Source: Thiohalomonas sp963783235 (GTDB lineage Bacteria; Pseudomonadota; Gammaproteobacteria; Thiohalomonadales; Thiohalomonadaceae). Taken from it: a stretch of DNA of 64,000 bases. The translations under genes and the position numbers were made by a program. The stretch lies in NCBI GenBank assembly GCA_963783235.1, contig CAWAMN010000002.1, forward strand, positions 682,001-746,000, in the 5' to 3' direction. How positions within the stretch are numbered: the stretch's first letter is position 1; every line of letters starts with the position of its first letter. This document shows positions 26,753 to 37,387 of this stretch, one piece after another. Below the pieces are notes generated by a model. That model was not told the DNA's origin. It searched no databases and was given only the letters and a program-made list of their open reading frames with translations.

Positions 26753-27522
26753 GCCATCGCCCCCGCAAACGCTTCGGCCAGAATTTCCTCCACGACCCCG
26801 GCGTGATCGATCGCATCGTGCGAGCCATCGATCCCTGGCCCGGGCAGCGGCTGGTGGAGATCGGGCCGGGCCTTGGCGCTATCACCGGCCCGTTACTGGA
26901 GGCGGTCGAACAGATGGATGCGGTGGAACTCGACCGTGATTTGGTACCCAAGCTGGCGAACCGCTTTGGGGAGCATCTTCATCTCCACAATGCCGACGCC
27001 CTGAAGTTCGACTTCAGCCAACTGGCCAACGGGGAGCGTCTGCGGGTGGTGGGCAACCTGCCCTACAACATCTCAACACCGCTTATCTTTCGCCTCCTGG
27101 AGCAGTCCGACTCTGTTCAGGACATGCATTTCATGCTGCAGAAGGAAGTCGTCGACCGACTCTCCGCCGCCCCCGGTGGCGGCGACTACGGGCGCCTCAG
27201 CGTCATGGTTCAGCAGCGCTGCCGGGTCGAACACCTGTTCAATGTCCCCCCCGGGGCTTTTCACCCCCCCCCAAAGGTCGATTCCGCCATTGTCCGCCTG
27301 GTCCCGTACCCGGAGCCGCCGGTCCCGGTCGCCGAGCCGGCGGTCTTCGCACGCATTGTGGCCAAGGCCTTCTCCCAGCGGCGCAAGACCCTGCGCAATA
27401 CGCTCAAAGGTGAACTGGACGCCGAAACCATCGAGGCGTGCGGCATTGACCCCATCCGCCGCGCCGAAACCCTCAGTGTCGAAGAGTTCGGCCGGCTGGC
27501 GGCTGCGGCAAAGCCGGGGTGA
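26749..27522 (+). CDS. rsmA: 16S rRNA dimethyladenosine transferase RsmA (KsgA)
   Basis: A 257-residue methyltransferase that dimethylates two adjacent adenosines near the 3' end of 16S rRNA. It starts with RKRFGQNFLHD, has the SAM-binding VEIGPGLGAIT, and the catalytic NLPYNIS. The C-terminal AFSQRRKTLRNTL is also typical. It is translationally coupled to pdxA. apaG, the usual next gene, lies 6.6 kb downstream. Confidence 0.95.
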   Translation: MSHRPRKRFGQNFLHDPGVIDRIVRAIDPWPGQRLVEIGPGLGAITGPLLEAVEQMDAVELDRDLVPKLANRFGEHLHLHNADALKFDFSQLANGERLRVVGNLPYNISTPLIFRLLEQSDSVQDMHFMLQKEVVDRLSAAPGGGDYGRLSVMVQQRCRVEHLFNVPPGAFHPPPKVDSAIVRLVPYPEPPVPVAEPAVFARIVAKAFSQRRKTLRNTLKGELDAETIEACGIDPIRRAETLSVEEFGRLAAAAKPG

Positions 27523-27605
27523 AGAGCACCCGCGGGGTTCCGGATGCGTTCCGAGATCCATCGATGAACGCATAACGAGTTGGCCGCTTTCGTCCCACAC
27601 CGCGG

Positions 27606-28382
27606 GTGTGCAAGCGCTATTCGAAGGGAGCCGATTTATCCGCTGCGGCCGCTTTACGGGATACCGGAAGAGGTTGGGATGGGTCTCAGGACCACGGCCG
27701 CATGGCCGGAGACCCACCAGCTGCTGTTGTCGTCGAGCAGTCCCGTGCCCCTCCCCCCATAAGCGGGATCCTCGCTGGACCACAACTCCACCCACTGCTG
27801 ACCCACGGGCGGCGCAAGGAGCGGCTCGGGAGCGGGTTCGCCGCCAGGAGCAGCACCAACAGACGCTGGTCAACTGGCTGCTGCCGCCGGATCAGTCGCC
27901 ACTCGAAACCACCAGGAGAGCGGCTCGCCTTCGAGCGCTCCGGTACGCGGCTCTACGAGGCGATACTCGTCAAGTTTGACAGCGAGGGTAGCTGGGACGG
28001 CGGCCCGACCGGCAGTGAATTGCGGGATTTCTATAATGAAGAGCGGGCCCATTTTCTGATGCTGAAAGAGACGATCGAATCCCTGGGCGGCGATCCGAGC
28101 ACGATAACACCCTCAGCGGACGTCTCGGGTGTGGCCTCGGAAGGTGTGGTGAAGGTCGTTACGGATCCGCGGACCTCGCTTACTGAAAGTCTGGAAGCCC
28201 TGCTCGTCGCAGAGCTTACCGACCACGATGGCTGGGAGATGCTGATTCATCTGGCCGATGGCATTGGCGAGGATAAATTGGCCTCGAAGTTCCGGGGCGC
28301 CCTGGCCGAGGAGGATACACACTTGGCGAAGGTGCGCGAATGGCTAACCAAGGGCATCGAGCTGGAGTCCGGCAGCGGCTGA
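27606..28382 (+). CDS. Ferritin-like domain protein, probably frameshifted at the 5' end
   Basis: Only the part from about 27915 to 28382 is convincing: GERLAFERSGTRLYEAI begins a ferritin-like helical bundle with FYNEERAHFLML and ELTDHDGWEMLI as likely metal or core helices. No start codon exists just before it in this frame. A plausible N-terminus (QTLVNWLLPPDQSPLETT) is read one frame over, at 27863-27913; dropping one base near 27914 would join the two. The GTG at 27606 is only the first start in this frame, and 27606-27840 has no coding character I recognise. Function of this ferritin-like group is unknown to me. Confidence 0.5.
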   Translation: MCKRYSKGADLSAAAALRDTGRGWDGSQDHGRMAGDPPAAVVVEQSRAPPPISGILAGPQLHPLLTHGRRKERLGSGFAARSSTNRRWSTGCCRRISRHSKPPGERLAFERSGTRLYEAILVKFDSEGSWDGGPTGSELRDFYNEERAHFLMLKETIESLGGDPSTITPSADVSGVASEGVVKVVTDPRTSLTESLEALLVAELTDHDGWEMLIHLADGIGEDKLASKFRGALAEEDTHLAKVREWLTKGIELESGSG

Positions 28383-28428
28383 TCGGATTCCACTCTCCCG
28401 ATGATCAGCGGCTTCTCCGGAGGCCGCC

Positions 28429-29220
28429 TTGTTTCCAATGGCATTCAGAGAGAAACCGACCGAACACTCCGATTTGCCGGCTCGCGTATTCTGGACCGAT
28501 GTCCGCGGGCATCGTCTTTTTGGCCGGGAATTGGGGCCGAACAACGGGTCACCTCTGGTTCTGGTGCACGGCGTGGTGGTTTCCGGGCGTTATTGGCTGC
28601 CGGCAGCGCGCGAACTGGCCAGGCGCGGTTTCCGGGTCCTTGTCCCCGATCTGCCCGGGAGCGGGAACAGCGAAAAAACCTGGCCGCCCCTGGGCGTGGC
28701 AGCCTCGGCGGAGGTACTTTTCGGGTGGCTGGATAGCCTGCACATCGATGGAGCGGCAGACTTCGCCGGCAATTCGTTCGGTTGTCAGATATTGATCGAA
28801 GCGGCTCTTCGATACCGGAATCGCATCTCCCACCTGATTCTCCAGGGCCCGACGGTCGATCCCCACCACCGCTCCCTGCAGGACCAGCTTTGGGCGCTTA
28901 TTCGCGACATTTTTCTGGAGCCGGGAGTGCTGCGCGTGGTCCTGCCGGATTACCTGCGGGCCGGTCCCCGGCGGGCCTTCGCCATGAGCCGCATCGCCCT
29001 GGCTGATCGTCCCGAGCGGAAACTTGAGGCCGTGGAACCGCCCTGTCTCATCCTGCGGGGCGCTTTGGACCCGCTGGTTTCCCCCGAATGGGCCCGGCAG
29101 GCGACCGACCAGCTCGGGGCGGGCGAATTAAAGACCATCGACGGCGCGGCACACGCGCTGAACTACACCCATCCCTCGGAATTCGCCGATGCGATCGGCA
29201 ACTTTGTCAATGACAGGTAA
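28429..29220 (+). CDS. Alpha/beta hydrolase
   Basis: A 263-residue alpha/beta hydrolase. HGVVVSG is the oxyanion region, GNSFG holds the nucleophile Ser, an Asp lies in RGALDPLVSP, and the final His is in DGAAHALNY, so the catalytic triad is complete. A TTG at 28429 has GGAGG at 5-nt spacing; the ATG at 28438 is also in frame but 14 nt away. The substrate is unknown. It follows the ferritin-like gene by 46 nt. Confidence 0.8.
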   Translation: MFPMAFREKPTEHSDLPARVFWTDVRGHRLFGRELGPNNGSPLVLVHGVVVSGRYWLPAARELARRGFRVLVPDLPGSGNSEKTWPPLGVAASAEVLFGWLDSLHIDGAADFAGNSFGCQILIEAALRYRNRISHLILQGPTVDPHHRSLQDQLWALIRDIFLEPGVLRVVLPDYLRAGPRRAFAMSRIALADRPERKLEAVEPPCLILRGALDPLVSPEWARQATDQLGAGELKTIDGAAHALNYTHPSEFADAIGNFVNDR

Positions 29221-29359
29221 GGCTGCAGCACCGGGTGACGCCTTCTGGAGGCCGTCATGAGCGGGCCTTGGCCGCAATCCCTCCCAAAAAGCTTGTAAAT
29301 AGTGTGCTCAAGCTCCGGTACGTCCTGGCCGTTAAAGGATACGGTGGAGTCGGAGAGCC

Positions 29360-31438
<2,079 letters not shown>

Positions 31439-31465
31439 CGCGTATGATGAGCACGGGAGGCCACC

Positions 31466-31963
31466 ATGTGCACAGCAAAGGTAATGCTTTTTGAACAACT
31501 CGGCCCGGAACCGCTCGCCGAACTGCTGGGCCGCTTCGGTGTGAGCCTGGAAGTGGTCGAACCGGATAAGTCCATCCCGGGAAGCTGGTTTGGGGATCCG
31601 GAGGCGGGGATTATCGGACGCCGGGTTTACGTGCGGGGCAACACGCCCGTGCATTCGGCGTTACACGAGAGCTGCCACTTGATTTGCATGGATGAGGGAC
31701 GACGCAGCCGACTGCACACCGATGCCGGTGGCGACTACAAGGAGGAGAATGGCGTCAACTATCTGCAGATCCTGCTCGCAGACTATCTGCCCGGCGTTGG
31801 CCGAAAATGCATGATGGCCGACATGGATGCCTGGGGATACACCTACCGTCTCGGCTCGGCCCGTGCCTGGTTCGAAGCGGATGCCGAAGATGCCCGACAA
31901 TGGCTGCTCGATCACGGGCTGATCGATGAGAGGGAACGTCCCTTGTGGCGTCTGCGGCAATGA
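31466..31963 (+). CDS. Small HExxH metalloprotease-like protein
   Basis: A 165-residue soluble protein. HESCH (67-71) is an HExxH zinc motif in a helix (VHSALHESCHLICMD), and EEN (93-95) is a candidate third-ligand segment about 22 residues later, as in gluzincin or ImmA-like peptidases. The ATG follows GGGAGG. No signal peptide is seen. I do not recognise the family, and a structural rather than proteolytic zinc site is possible. The gene lies 27 nt behind the CheW-like/LysM gene. Confidence 0.75.
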   Translation: MCTAKVMLFEQLGPEPLAELLGRFGVSLEVVEPDKSIPGSWFGDPEAGIIGRRVYVRGNTPVHSALHESCHLICMDEGRRSRLHTDAGGDYKEENGVNYLQILLADYLPGVGRKCMMADMDAWGYTYRLGSARAWFEADAEDARQWLLDHGLIDERERPLWRLRQ

Positions 31964-32054
31964 TCCCGATGGCCCGAAACTGACAGTCACGGGTCCGAGG
32001 CGGTATGCTGGTTTGAAGCCTTTACCGGGCGCAGCTAAGCTCATGGAGAGTCCC

Positions 32055-32348
32055 ATGAATTTCGAATCCATCCACAATTACTACGAGCCCCTCGTCATCG
32101 AACACATCATGGAGACGCTGGTCGCAAAAGAGGGAGTGCAGGAAGAAGACTTCCTGAATGACGTGGCCTGCGTCGCGCTCAATTCACTGCCAGCCCGTTA
32201 CGTTCGCTACGACGTGGACATGGCGTTTTTCCTCACCAGAGATGAACGGCAGCGAATGGCCCGGGATATCGCCGAGGCGGTGGAGCAGGCCATCCAGCGG
32301 CTTCGACAACACCGCCGTGAACAACAGGAGCGGGGAGGCCATCCGTAG
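32055..32348 (+). CDS. ComFB-like late competence domain protein
   Basis: A 97-residue protein matching the ComFB family: NYYEPLVIEHIMETL at the start, then NDVACVALNSLPARYVRYDVDMAFFLT. ATG 32055 has GGAGAG just before it; an ATG at 32043 is also in frame. ComFB-like domains occur in competence operons and as cyclic-dinucleotide-related small proteins in other bacteria, and the role here is unknown. The typical Cys pair of the family is reduced to a single Cys. pgl starts 2 nt after its stop. Confidence 0.75.
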   Translation: MNFESIHNYYEPLVIEHIMETLVAKEGVQEEDFLNDVACVALNSLPARYVRYDVDMAFFLTRDERQRMARDIAEAVEQAIQRLRQHRREQQERGGHP

Positions 32349-32350
32349 CC

Positions 32351-33094
32351 GTGAAAGGCATGGACGGAGATATCCACATCCACCCGGAGATCGAAGAGGT
32401 CTACCGGGATGCCGCGGAGCGGATCGCCCTGTTGGCCACTCGCAGTATTGCCGAGCGCGGTGCCTTCCATTTCGCGTTGGCGGGCGGTGCCACCCCTGCC
32501 AGCACTTACAAAGTGCTCGGCAGCCCCCCGCTGCGCGACGAAGTCGACTGGTCACGGGTTCACGTCTACTTCGGCGACGAGCGCTGCGTTCCGCCCGATC
32601 ACCGCGACAGCAATTTCCGAATGGCACAGAAGGCGCTGTTGAGCCGGGTCCCCATTCCTGAATCGCAACAGCATCGGATCCACGGTGAATTGGAGCCGGA
32701 GGAGGCGGTACGCCGATACAGCGAAACGCTACGCCGTGAACTGCCGCTGGAAGGGACGATTCCGGTGTTCGATCTGGTAATGCTCGGCACCGGTCCCGAC
32801 GGGCATATTGCCTCCCTTTTCCCCGCCACCGATATTCTCAAGCGCCGAAAACCGGTGGCGGCGGTCTATGTGCCCAAATTGGAGGCCTGGCGGGTCAGCC
32901 TGACATTTCCGGTCCTCAATGCGGCTCGGCACGTCATTCTGCTGGTCACGGGGCAGAAAAAGGCGGATGTCATCCGACACGTGGTCAAGCACCGCTACAG
33001 CAACCCCCTGCCGTTGGAAATGCTGCGCCCGCGCGGGCAGTTGGAGTGGTTCCTTGATCGGACCGCCGCCCGACATATCATCCCCGTAGCCTGA
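32351..33094 (+). CDS. pgl: 6-phosphogluconolactonase
   Basis: A 247-residue Pgl of the NagB fold. The N-terminal FALAGGATPASTYKVL, the central VYFGDERCVPPDHRDSNFRM and MLGTGPDGHIASLFP are the family signatures. It hydrolyses 6-phosphogluconolactone in the pentose phosphate and Entner-Doudoroff pathways. A GTG at 32351 directly follows the ComFB-like gene; an ATG at 32360 is an alternative. It is followed by glk after 11 nt, so the two probably form one sugar unit. Confidence 0.92.
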   Translation: MKGMDGDIHIHPEIEEVYRDAAERIALLATRSIAERGAFHFALAGGATPASTYKVLGSPPLRDEVDWSRVHVYFGDERCVPPDHRDSNFRMAQKALLSRVPIPESQQHRIHGELEPEEAVRRYSETLRRELPLEGTIPVFDLVMLGTGPDGHIASLFPATDILKRRKPVAAVYVPKLEAWRVSLTFPVLNAARHVILLVTGQKKADVIRHVVKHRYSNPLPLEMLRPRGQLEWFLDRTAARHIIPVA

Positions 33095-33105
33095 GGAGTC
33101 TCGAC

Positions 33106-34125
33106 ATGGCCGAACACAAAGCCGTGAAGGTGATTGCGGGTGATATCGGAGGCACCAAAACCCTTATTCAATTGACGGCCTTCGATGTAAGCAAACCCTC
33201 ACCGCGCGGTGAAGTGCTTTATGAGGAGCGCTTCGAGAGCCGGTCCTACTCGGATCTGGACACGATTCTTCGGGAATTCCTGGCGCTGACCGGGCCCATT
33301 GGAGAAGTCTATGCCGCTTGTCTGGGAGTGGCTGGTCCCGTTTACCACGAAGGGGCGCACCAGAAGGCCAAACTGACCAACCTCCCCTGGGAGCCCGACG
33401 CCGCGGCGCTGAGCCGGGTCCTCGGCATTCCGCGGGTTCGGCTCATCAATGATTTCCAGGCGGTCGGCTACGGGATCGATGCCCTGCGCAATGATGATCT
33501 GGTCCCCCTCCAGGAGGCCAAACCCCGCGACCGGGCTCCCCGGCTGGTGGTGGGGGCCGGCACCGGACTGGGGGTGGGCCTGTTGGCCTGGGGCGGCGAC
33601 TTCTATGAAAGCTACCCGACCGAAGGGGGCCACATCCATTTTGCGCCACTGGACGACGAACAGGATGCCCTGTTGCGTTTCCTGCGTGCCGAATATGGCC
33701 GCGTCTCCTGTGAACGTCTTGTCTCCGGTCCGGGGCTGGAGAATATCTACCGTTTTCTCGCCTCCCGCAGACCAAGCCGGTCAGGTGCGGACCCGCTGCT
33801 CAGCGCCGCCGATCCCGCCGCCGCTATTTCCGCCTGCGGCATTGAAGGCCGGGATCCGCTGGCTGTCCGGGCAGTGGAACTGTTCGTGAGTATTTACGGG
33901 CAAGTGGTAGGCGACCTGGCGTTGACCAGCCTGGCCCAGGGCGGGGTCTATATTGCAGGGGGCATCGCCCCCCAAATCCTGCCGCAGTTACAAAGCGGTC
34001 GGTTCATGGACGCCTTCCGGGACAAAGGCCGTATGCGTCCCCTCGTTGAAGGCATGCCCGTGGAGGTCATTATCAATCCCGGAGTGGGGCTTCTCGGCTG
34101 CACTCTGGCTGCAAGCCGTATGTGA
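33106..34125 (+). CDS. glk: Glucokinase
   Basis: A 339-residue proteobacterial-type glucokinase. ATP-binding GDIGGTKT is at residues 12-19, the glucose site is in RLINDFQAVGYGI, and GAGTGLGVGLL and GGHIHFAP are also present. It makes glucose 6-phosphate and works directly upstream of the Zwf-Pgl route, in line with the pgl neighbour. The start has a TGAGGAG site. zwf and edd are not in the window. Confidence 0.93.
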   Translation: MAEHKAVKVIAGDIGGTKTLIQLTAFDVSKPSPRGEVLYEERFESRSYSDLDTILREFLALTGPIGEVYAACLGVAGPVYHEGAHQKAKLTNLPWEPDAAALSRVLGIPRVRLINDFQAVGYGIDALRNDDLVPLQEAKPRDRAPRLVVGAGTGLGVGLLAWGGDFYESYPTEGGHIHFAPLDDEQDALLRFLRAEYGRVSCERLVSGPGLENIYRFLASRRPSRSGADPLLSAADPAAAISACGIEGRDPLAVRAVELFVSIYGQVVGDLALTSLAQGGVYIAGGIAPQILPQLQSGRFMDAFRDKGRMRPLVEGMPVEVIINPGVGLLGCTLAASRM

Positions 34126-34130
34126 GGATC

Positions 34131-34508
34131 ATGGAAACCAATCAAAAGATCGATGTGAACGTCGAAACCAGCTACGTGGAAGAGCAGTCATTTCCCGAAC
34201 GAAATCGCTACGCCTTCGCCTACACCGTCACCATCCGCAACAGCGGCGAGCGGGCGGCGCGACTGGTTCGACGCCACTGGGAGATCACCGACGGCCAGGG
34301 CCGGATTCAGGAGGTCGATGGCGAGGGCGTCGTCGGTGAACAGCCCTATATCCGTCCCGGCGAGGCGTTTCGCTACACCAGCGGGGTTATCCTCGAGACC
34401 CCGGTGGGGTCGATGCAGGGCAGTTACCGCATGGTTGATGATGACAGGGAGGAGTTCGACGCCGCCGTCCCACCGTTTACCCTCGCCCTGCCGCACACCC
34501 TGCACTGA
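34131..34508 (+). CDS. apaG: ApaG protein
   Basis: A 125-residue ApaG with the typical fibronectin-type fold and motifs YVEEQSFPERNRYAFAYTV, RHWEITDGQGRIQEVDGEGVVGEQP and GSMQGSY. The Co2+/Mg2+ efflux name is historical and its function is unsettled. ATG 34131 follows GTGAGG 5 nt after glk. In most relatives apaG sits between rsmA and apaH; here it is placed behind glk, with a reversed ligase gene between it and apaH. Confidence 0.93.
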   Translation: METNQKIDVNVETSYVEEQSFPERNRYAFAYTVTIRNSGERAARLVRRHWEITDGQGRIQEVDGEGVVGEQPYIRPGEAFRYTSGVILETPVGSMQGSYRMVDDDREEFDAAVPPFTLALPHTLH

Positions 34509-34591
34509 AGGCCTGAGGCCGGTTCCGTGCGACCGTCGTGGAGGGAAGCCAGGGGGGGTACCGTAAGCGCGGCGAGGCGGCCCGGGGCGAG

Positions 34592-36388
34592 TCACGCTTT
34601 GGGGGCGTAGAGCTGCGCTATTTCCGTCTCATACCGGGCCAGAACCGCATTCCGGCGCAGCTTCAATGTGGGGGTCAGCAGGCCCGACTCGATGCACCAC
34701 GGTTCTAGCACGGCATGGACCCGTCTGACTTTGGCGTAGGCGGGGAATGCCTGCAGGCGATCGTTAATGCGTCTCAGCATCTCTTCGCGCGCCAGGGCCT
34801 CCGAGACACCCATCGCATCGGCGGGAATCTTCAGCCGTTCGGCAACCTGGCTCCATACCTCGCCGTTGAGCACCAGCAAGGCGCTCAGGAACGGCAAGCC
34901 CTCTCCAACGATCATGACCTGCTGAAAAAGCGGGTCGAGACCGATGGCCCCCTCCATGGCCGCCGGGGGGACGTTTTCGCCGTTGGAGAGCACCAGGATT
35001 TCCTTTCGGCGCCCCGTCAGATAGAGGTGGCGACCCCGCTGCTTGCCGATATCACCGGTATGCAGCCAGCCCTGCTTATCGAGGACCTCGGCGGTGGCAG
35101 TCCGGTTGTTCCAGTAGCCGCCCATTACCGATGGCCCGCGCACCAGAAGTTCACCCCCACCGTCGAACCGGATCTCCAGCCCCGGTAACGGCACGCCAAT
35201 ACTGTTCGGCCGGTTGTCACCGGGCGGATTGAAGGTGACGACCGGGCTGGCTTCCGTCAGCCCGTAACCCTGACAAAGGTTCAGTCCCAGGCCGACGAAG
35301 GTTCTGGCCAGCTCCGGAGAGAGCGCAGCTCCGCCACTGACGGCGATGCGCAGCCTCCCGCCCAGGCGCTGGAGCACGGGTTGCCCCGCGAGCTTTTGCA
35401 GCAGAGGAGCGGCAAGCAGCAAGGGATGCCAGGCGGCGAGGCCCTGGCGATACTCGAAGCGGCGCCAGCCCGCCCGCACCGCGGTATCAAACAGAAAGCG
35501 GCGCCAGTGCGGACCACCGGCCAGCCGCTGCGCAATGCGCCCGTAGGCGTTTTCGAAGATGCGCGGCACCGCGATCACCGCGGTCGGCCGCTGACTGGCA
35601 AAATCCAGCGACAACTGACCGATGGAGCGCGCAAAGGCAACGCAAGCCCCGGCGGCCATCGGCAGGTAGTAGCCGCCGGTGCGCTCCAACATGTGGGCCA
35701 GGGGCAAAAAGGACAGGAAGCGATCGCCGGGGAAGACCTCGATCAGCTTCAGCGCCGCATGAACATTGCTGAGGATATTGCGATGGCTGAGCATCACCCC
35801 TTTGGGTCGGCCGAAGGTGCCCGAGGTGTAGACCAGTGTTGCCAAGACATCGGGTTCGGCCGACGCAGGCGGCACATTCCCGGTCTGGGCCAGCCACATA
35901 TCGGTGAACCTGACCCGTGCGTTGGGATCGCTGTCGCCACCCGGAATCAGAATGCGCGTCAGGCCGACATTCCCCTCCAGCGCAGGTTTGAGCCGGCGCC
36001 AACGTCCGGCATCCTGAAGCAGCAGCATACGCGCGCCCGAGTCCTCGAGCAGCCAGGCCAGAGAGTCGGGGCGATCGTCGGGATAAAGGGGCACCACCAC
36101 CAGACCGAGCGAGAGCGCCGCCTGCTCGAAAACGATCCACTGAAAACCGTTTCGCTGGGCGATGGCGACCCGCTCCCCCGAAGCGAATTCTTCTCTCGCC
36201 AGGGCCGCACGCCAGCGGTCCACTTCTGCACCCGCCTCGCCCCAGCTCACTTGCCGCCACTCGCCGCTACTACGGTCATACCAGCGGTAGGCGGGGCGGT
36301 GCGGACTGCGCTCCACCCGAGCCCGGAAGAGGCCATCCAGGGTCTTGGCGGCGTGCTCGGGCAGCGTGTCGTTCGCCTGGGCTTTCAT
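34592..36388 (-). CDS. Long-chain acyl-CoA synthetase (AMP-dependent ligase)
   Basis: A 598-residue adenylate-forming enzyme. The ATP-binding loop is YTSGTFGRPKGVMLSH, the adenine motif is GYGLTEASPV, and WLHTGDIG and GRRKEILVLSNGENVPP complete the set (A8 region). It should activate fatty acids to acyl-CoA on the membrane. It is transcribed against its neighbours, with apaG converging on it and apaH diverging from it, so it interrupts the apaG-apaH pair. Confidence 0.88.
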   Translation of the reverse strand: MKAQANDTLPEHAAKTLDGLFRARVERSPHRPAYRWYDRSSGEWRQVSWGEAGAEVDRWRAALAREEFASGERVAIAQRNGFQWIVFEQAALSLGLVVVPLYPDDRPDSLAWLLEDSGARMLLLQDAGRWRRLKPALEGNVGLTRILIPGGDSDPNARVRFTDMWLAQTGNVPPASAEPDVLATLVYTSGTFGRPKGVMLSHRNILSNVHAALKLIEVFPGDRFLSFLPLAHMLERTGGYYLPMAAGACVAFARSIGQLSLDFASQRPTAVIAVPRIFENAYGRIAQRLAGGPHWRRFLFDTAVRAGWRRFEYRQGLAAWHPLLLAAPLLQKLAGQPVLQRLGGRLRIAVSGGAALSPELARTFVGLGLNLCQGYGLTEASPVVTFNPPGDNRPNSIGVPLPGLEIRFDGGGELLVRGPSVMGGYWNNRTATAEVLDKQGWLHTGDIGKQRGRHLYLTGRRKEILVLSNGENVPPAAMEGAIGLDPLFQQVMIVGEGLPFLSALLVLNGEVWSQVAERLKIPADAMGVSEALAREEMLRRINDRLQAFPAYAKVRRVHAVLEPWCIESGLLTPTLKLRRNAVLARYETEIAQLYAPKA

Positions 36389-36441
36389 GGGGCGATTGTA
36401 CCTTGGGGCGCACCCCGGCGGGACTGATACAATCCACCCCC

Positions 36442-37272
36442 ATGAGCACCTACGTTATCGGCGACATCCAGGGCTGTTACGACGAATTGCAGGCGCTGCT
36501 CGAGCGAGTCGCTTTCGATCCGGTCACCGATCGGCTCTGGTTTGCCGGCGATCTGGTCAACCGCGGCCCCCGCTCCCTGGAGGTGCTGCGCTTCGTGCGC
36601 GACCTGGGCGACCGGGCTGTCACCGTCCTCGGCAATCATGACCTTCATCTGCTGGCAATCTGGCAGCATCGGGATCGGCTGAAACGCAGCGATACCCTGG
36701 AGCCGGTGCTGGAGGCTCCCGATGGGGACGACGTGCTCCAATGGCTGCGCTGCCAACCGCTGATGCACTATGACGCGGAGTTCGGCTGCGCCATGGTCCA
36801 TGCGGGGCTGTCACCCGACTGGGACCTTCAGACGGCCCTCGCCTGCGCGCGAGAACTGGAAACCGTACTGCAGGGCGAGCAATTCACCGAATTCCTCGCC
36901 CACATGTACGGTAATCGCCCCGACCGCTGGTCCGAGGATCTGACCGGCTGGGATCGCCTGCGTTACGCCGTTAACTGCTTTACCCGTCTGCGCTACTGCT
37001 CCACCGACGGGCGGCTGGAATTCCGGCAGAAGGATGCTCCCGGTAGCCAGGCGCCCGGGTTCCTGCCCTGGTTTGAAATGCCCGCCCGCCGCACCGATGT
37101 CGAGGTGATCTTCGGTCACTGGTCGACCCTGGGGCTCTACCGGGGTCACGGCGTACGCGCCCTCGATACCGGCTGTCTCTGGGGCGGAACGCTCACGGCC
37201 CTCCGCCTGGAAGACGACAGGGTCACACAACTGCCGTGTCCCGGGGTTCGCCGGCCCAAATCGGAGCACTGA
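36442..37272 (+). CDS. apaH: Diadenosine tetraphosphatase ApaH
   Basis: A 276-residue symmetrical Ap4A hydrolase of the calcineurin-like phosphatase family. Metal ligands are visible in GDIQGCYDEL, FAGDLVNRGP and LGNHDLHLL, and HWSTLG is near the C-terminus. It splits Ap4A into two ADP. ATG 36442 lies 53 nt from the divergent ligase gene; an earlier in-frame start would overlap that gene. Confidence 0.94.
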   Translation: MSTYVIGDIQGCYDELQALLERVAFDPVTDRLWFAGDLVNRGPRSLEVLRFVRDLGDRAVTVLGNHDLHLLAIWQHRDRLKRSDTLEPVLEAPDGDDVLQWLRCQPLMHYDAEFGCAMVHAGLSPDWDLQTALACARELETVLQGEQFTEFLAHMYGNRPDRWSEDLTGWDRLRYAVNCFTRLRYCSTDGRLEFRQKDAPGSQAPGFLPWFEMPARRTDVEVIFGHWSTLGLYRGHGVRALDTGCLWGGTLTALRLEDDRVTQLPCPGVRRPKSEH

Positions 37273-37387
37273 GGGACACACCACGTTGCTCATCCGACAA
37301 CCAGCCCCCCAATCCCCCCACTAATTCAAGTATTCCCGGAAAACGGCGATACAATGTTCGTGCGTACGACCAACGGGAAGATCCGAG

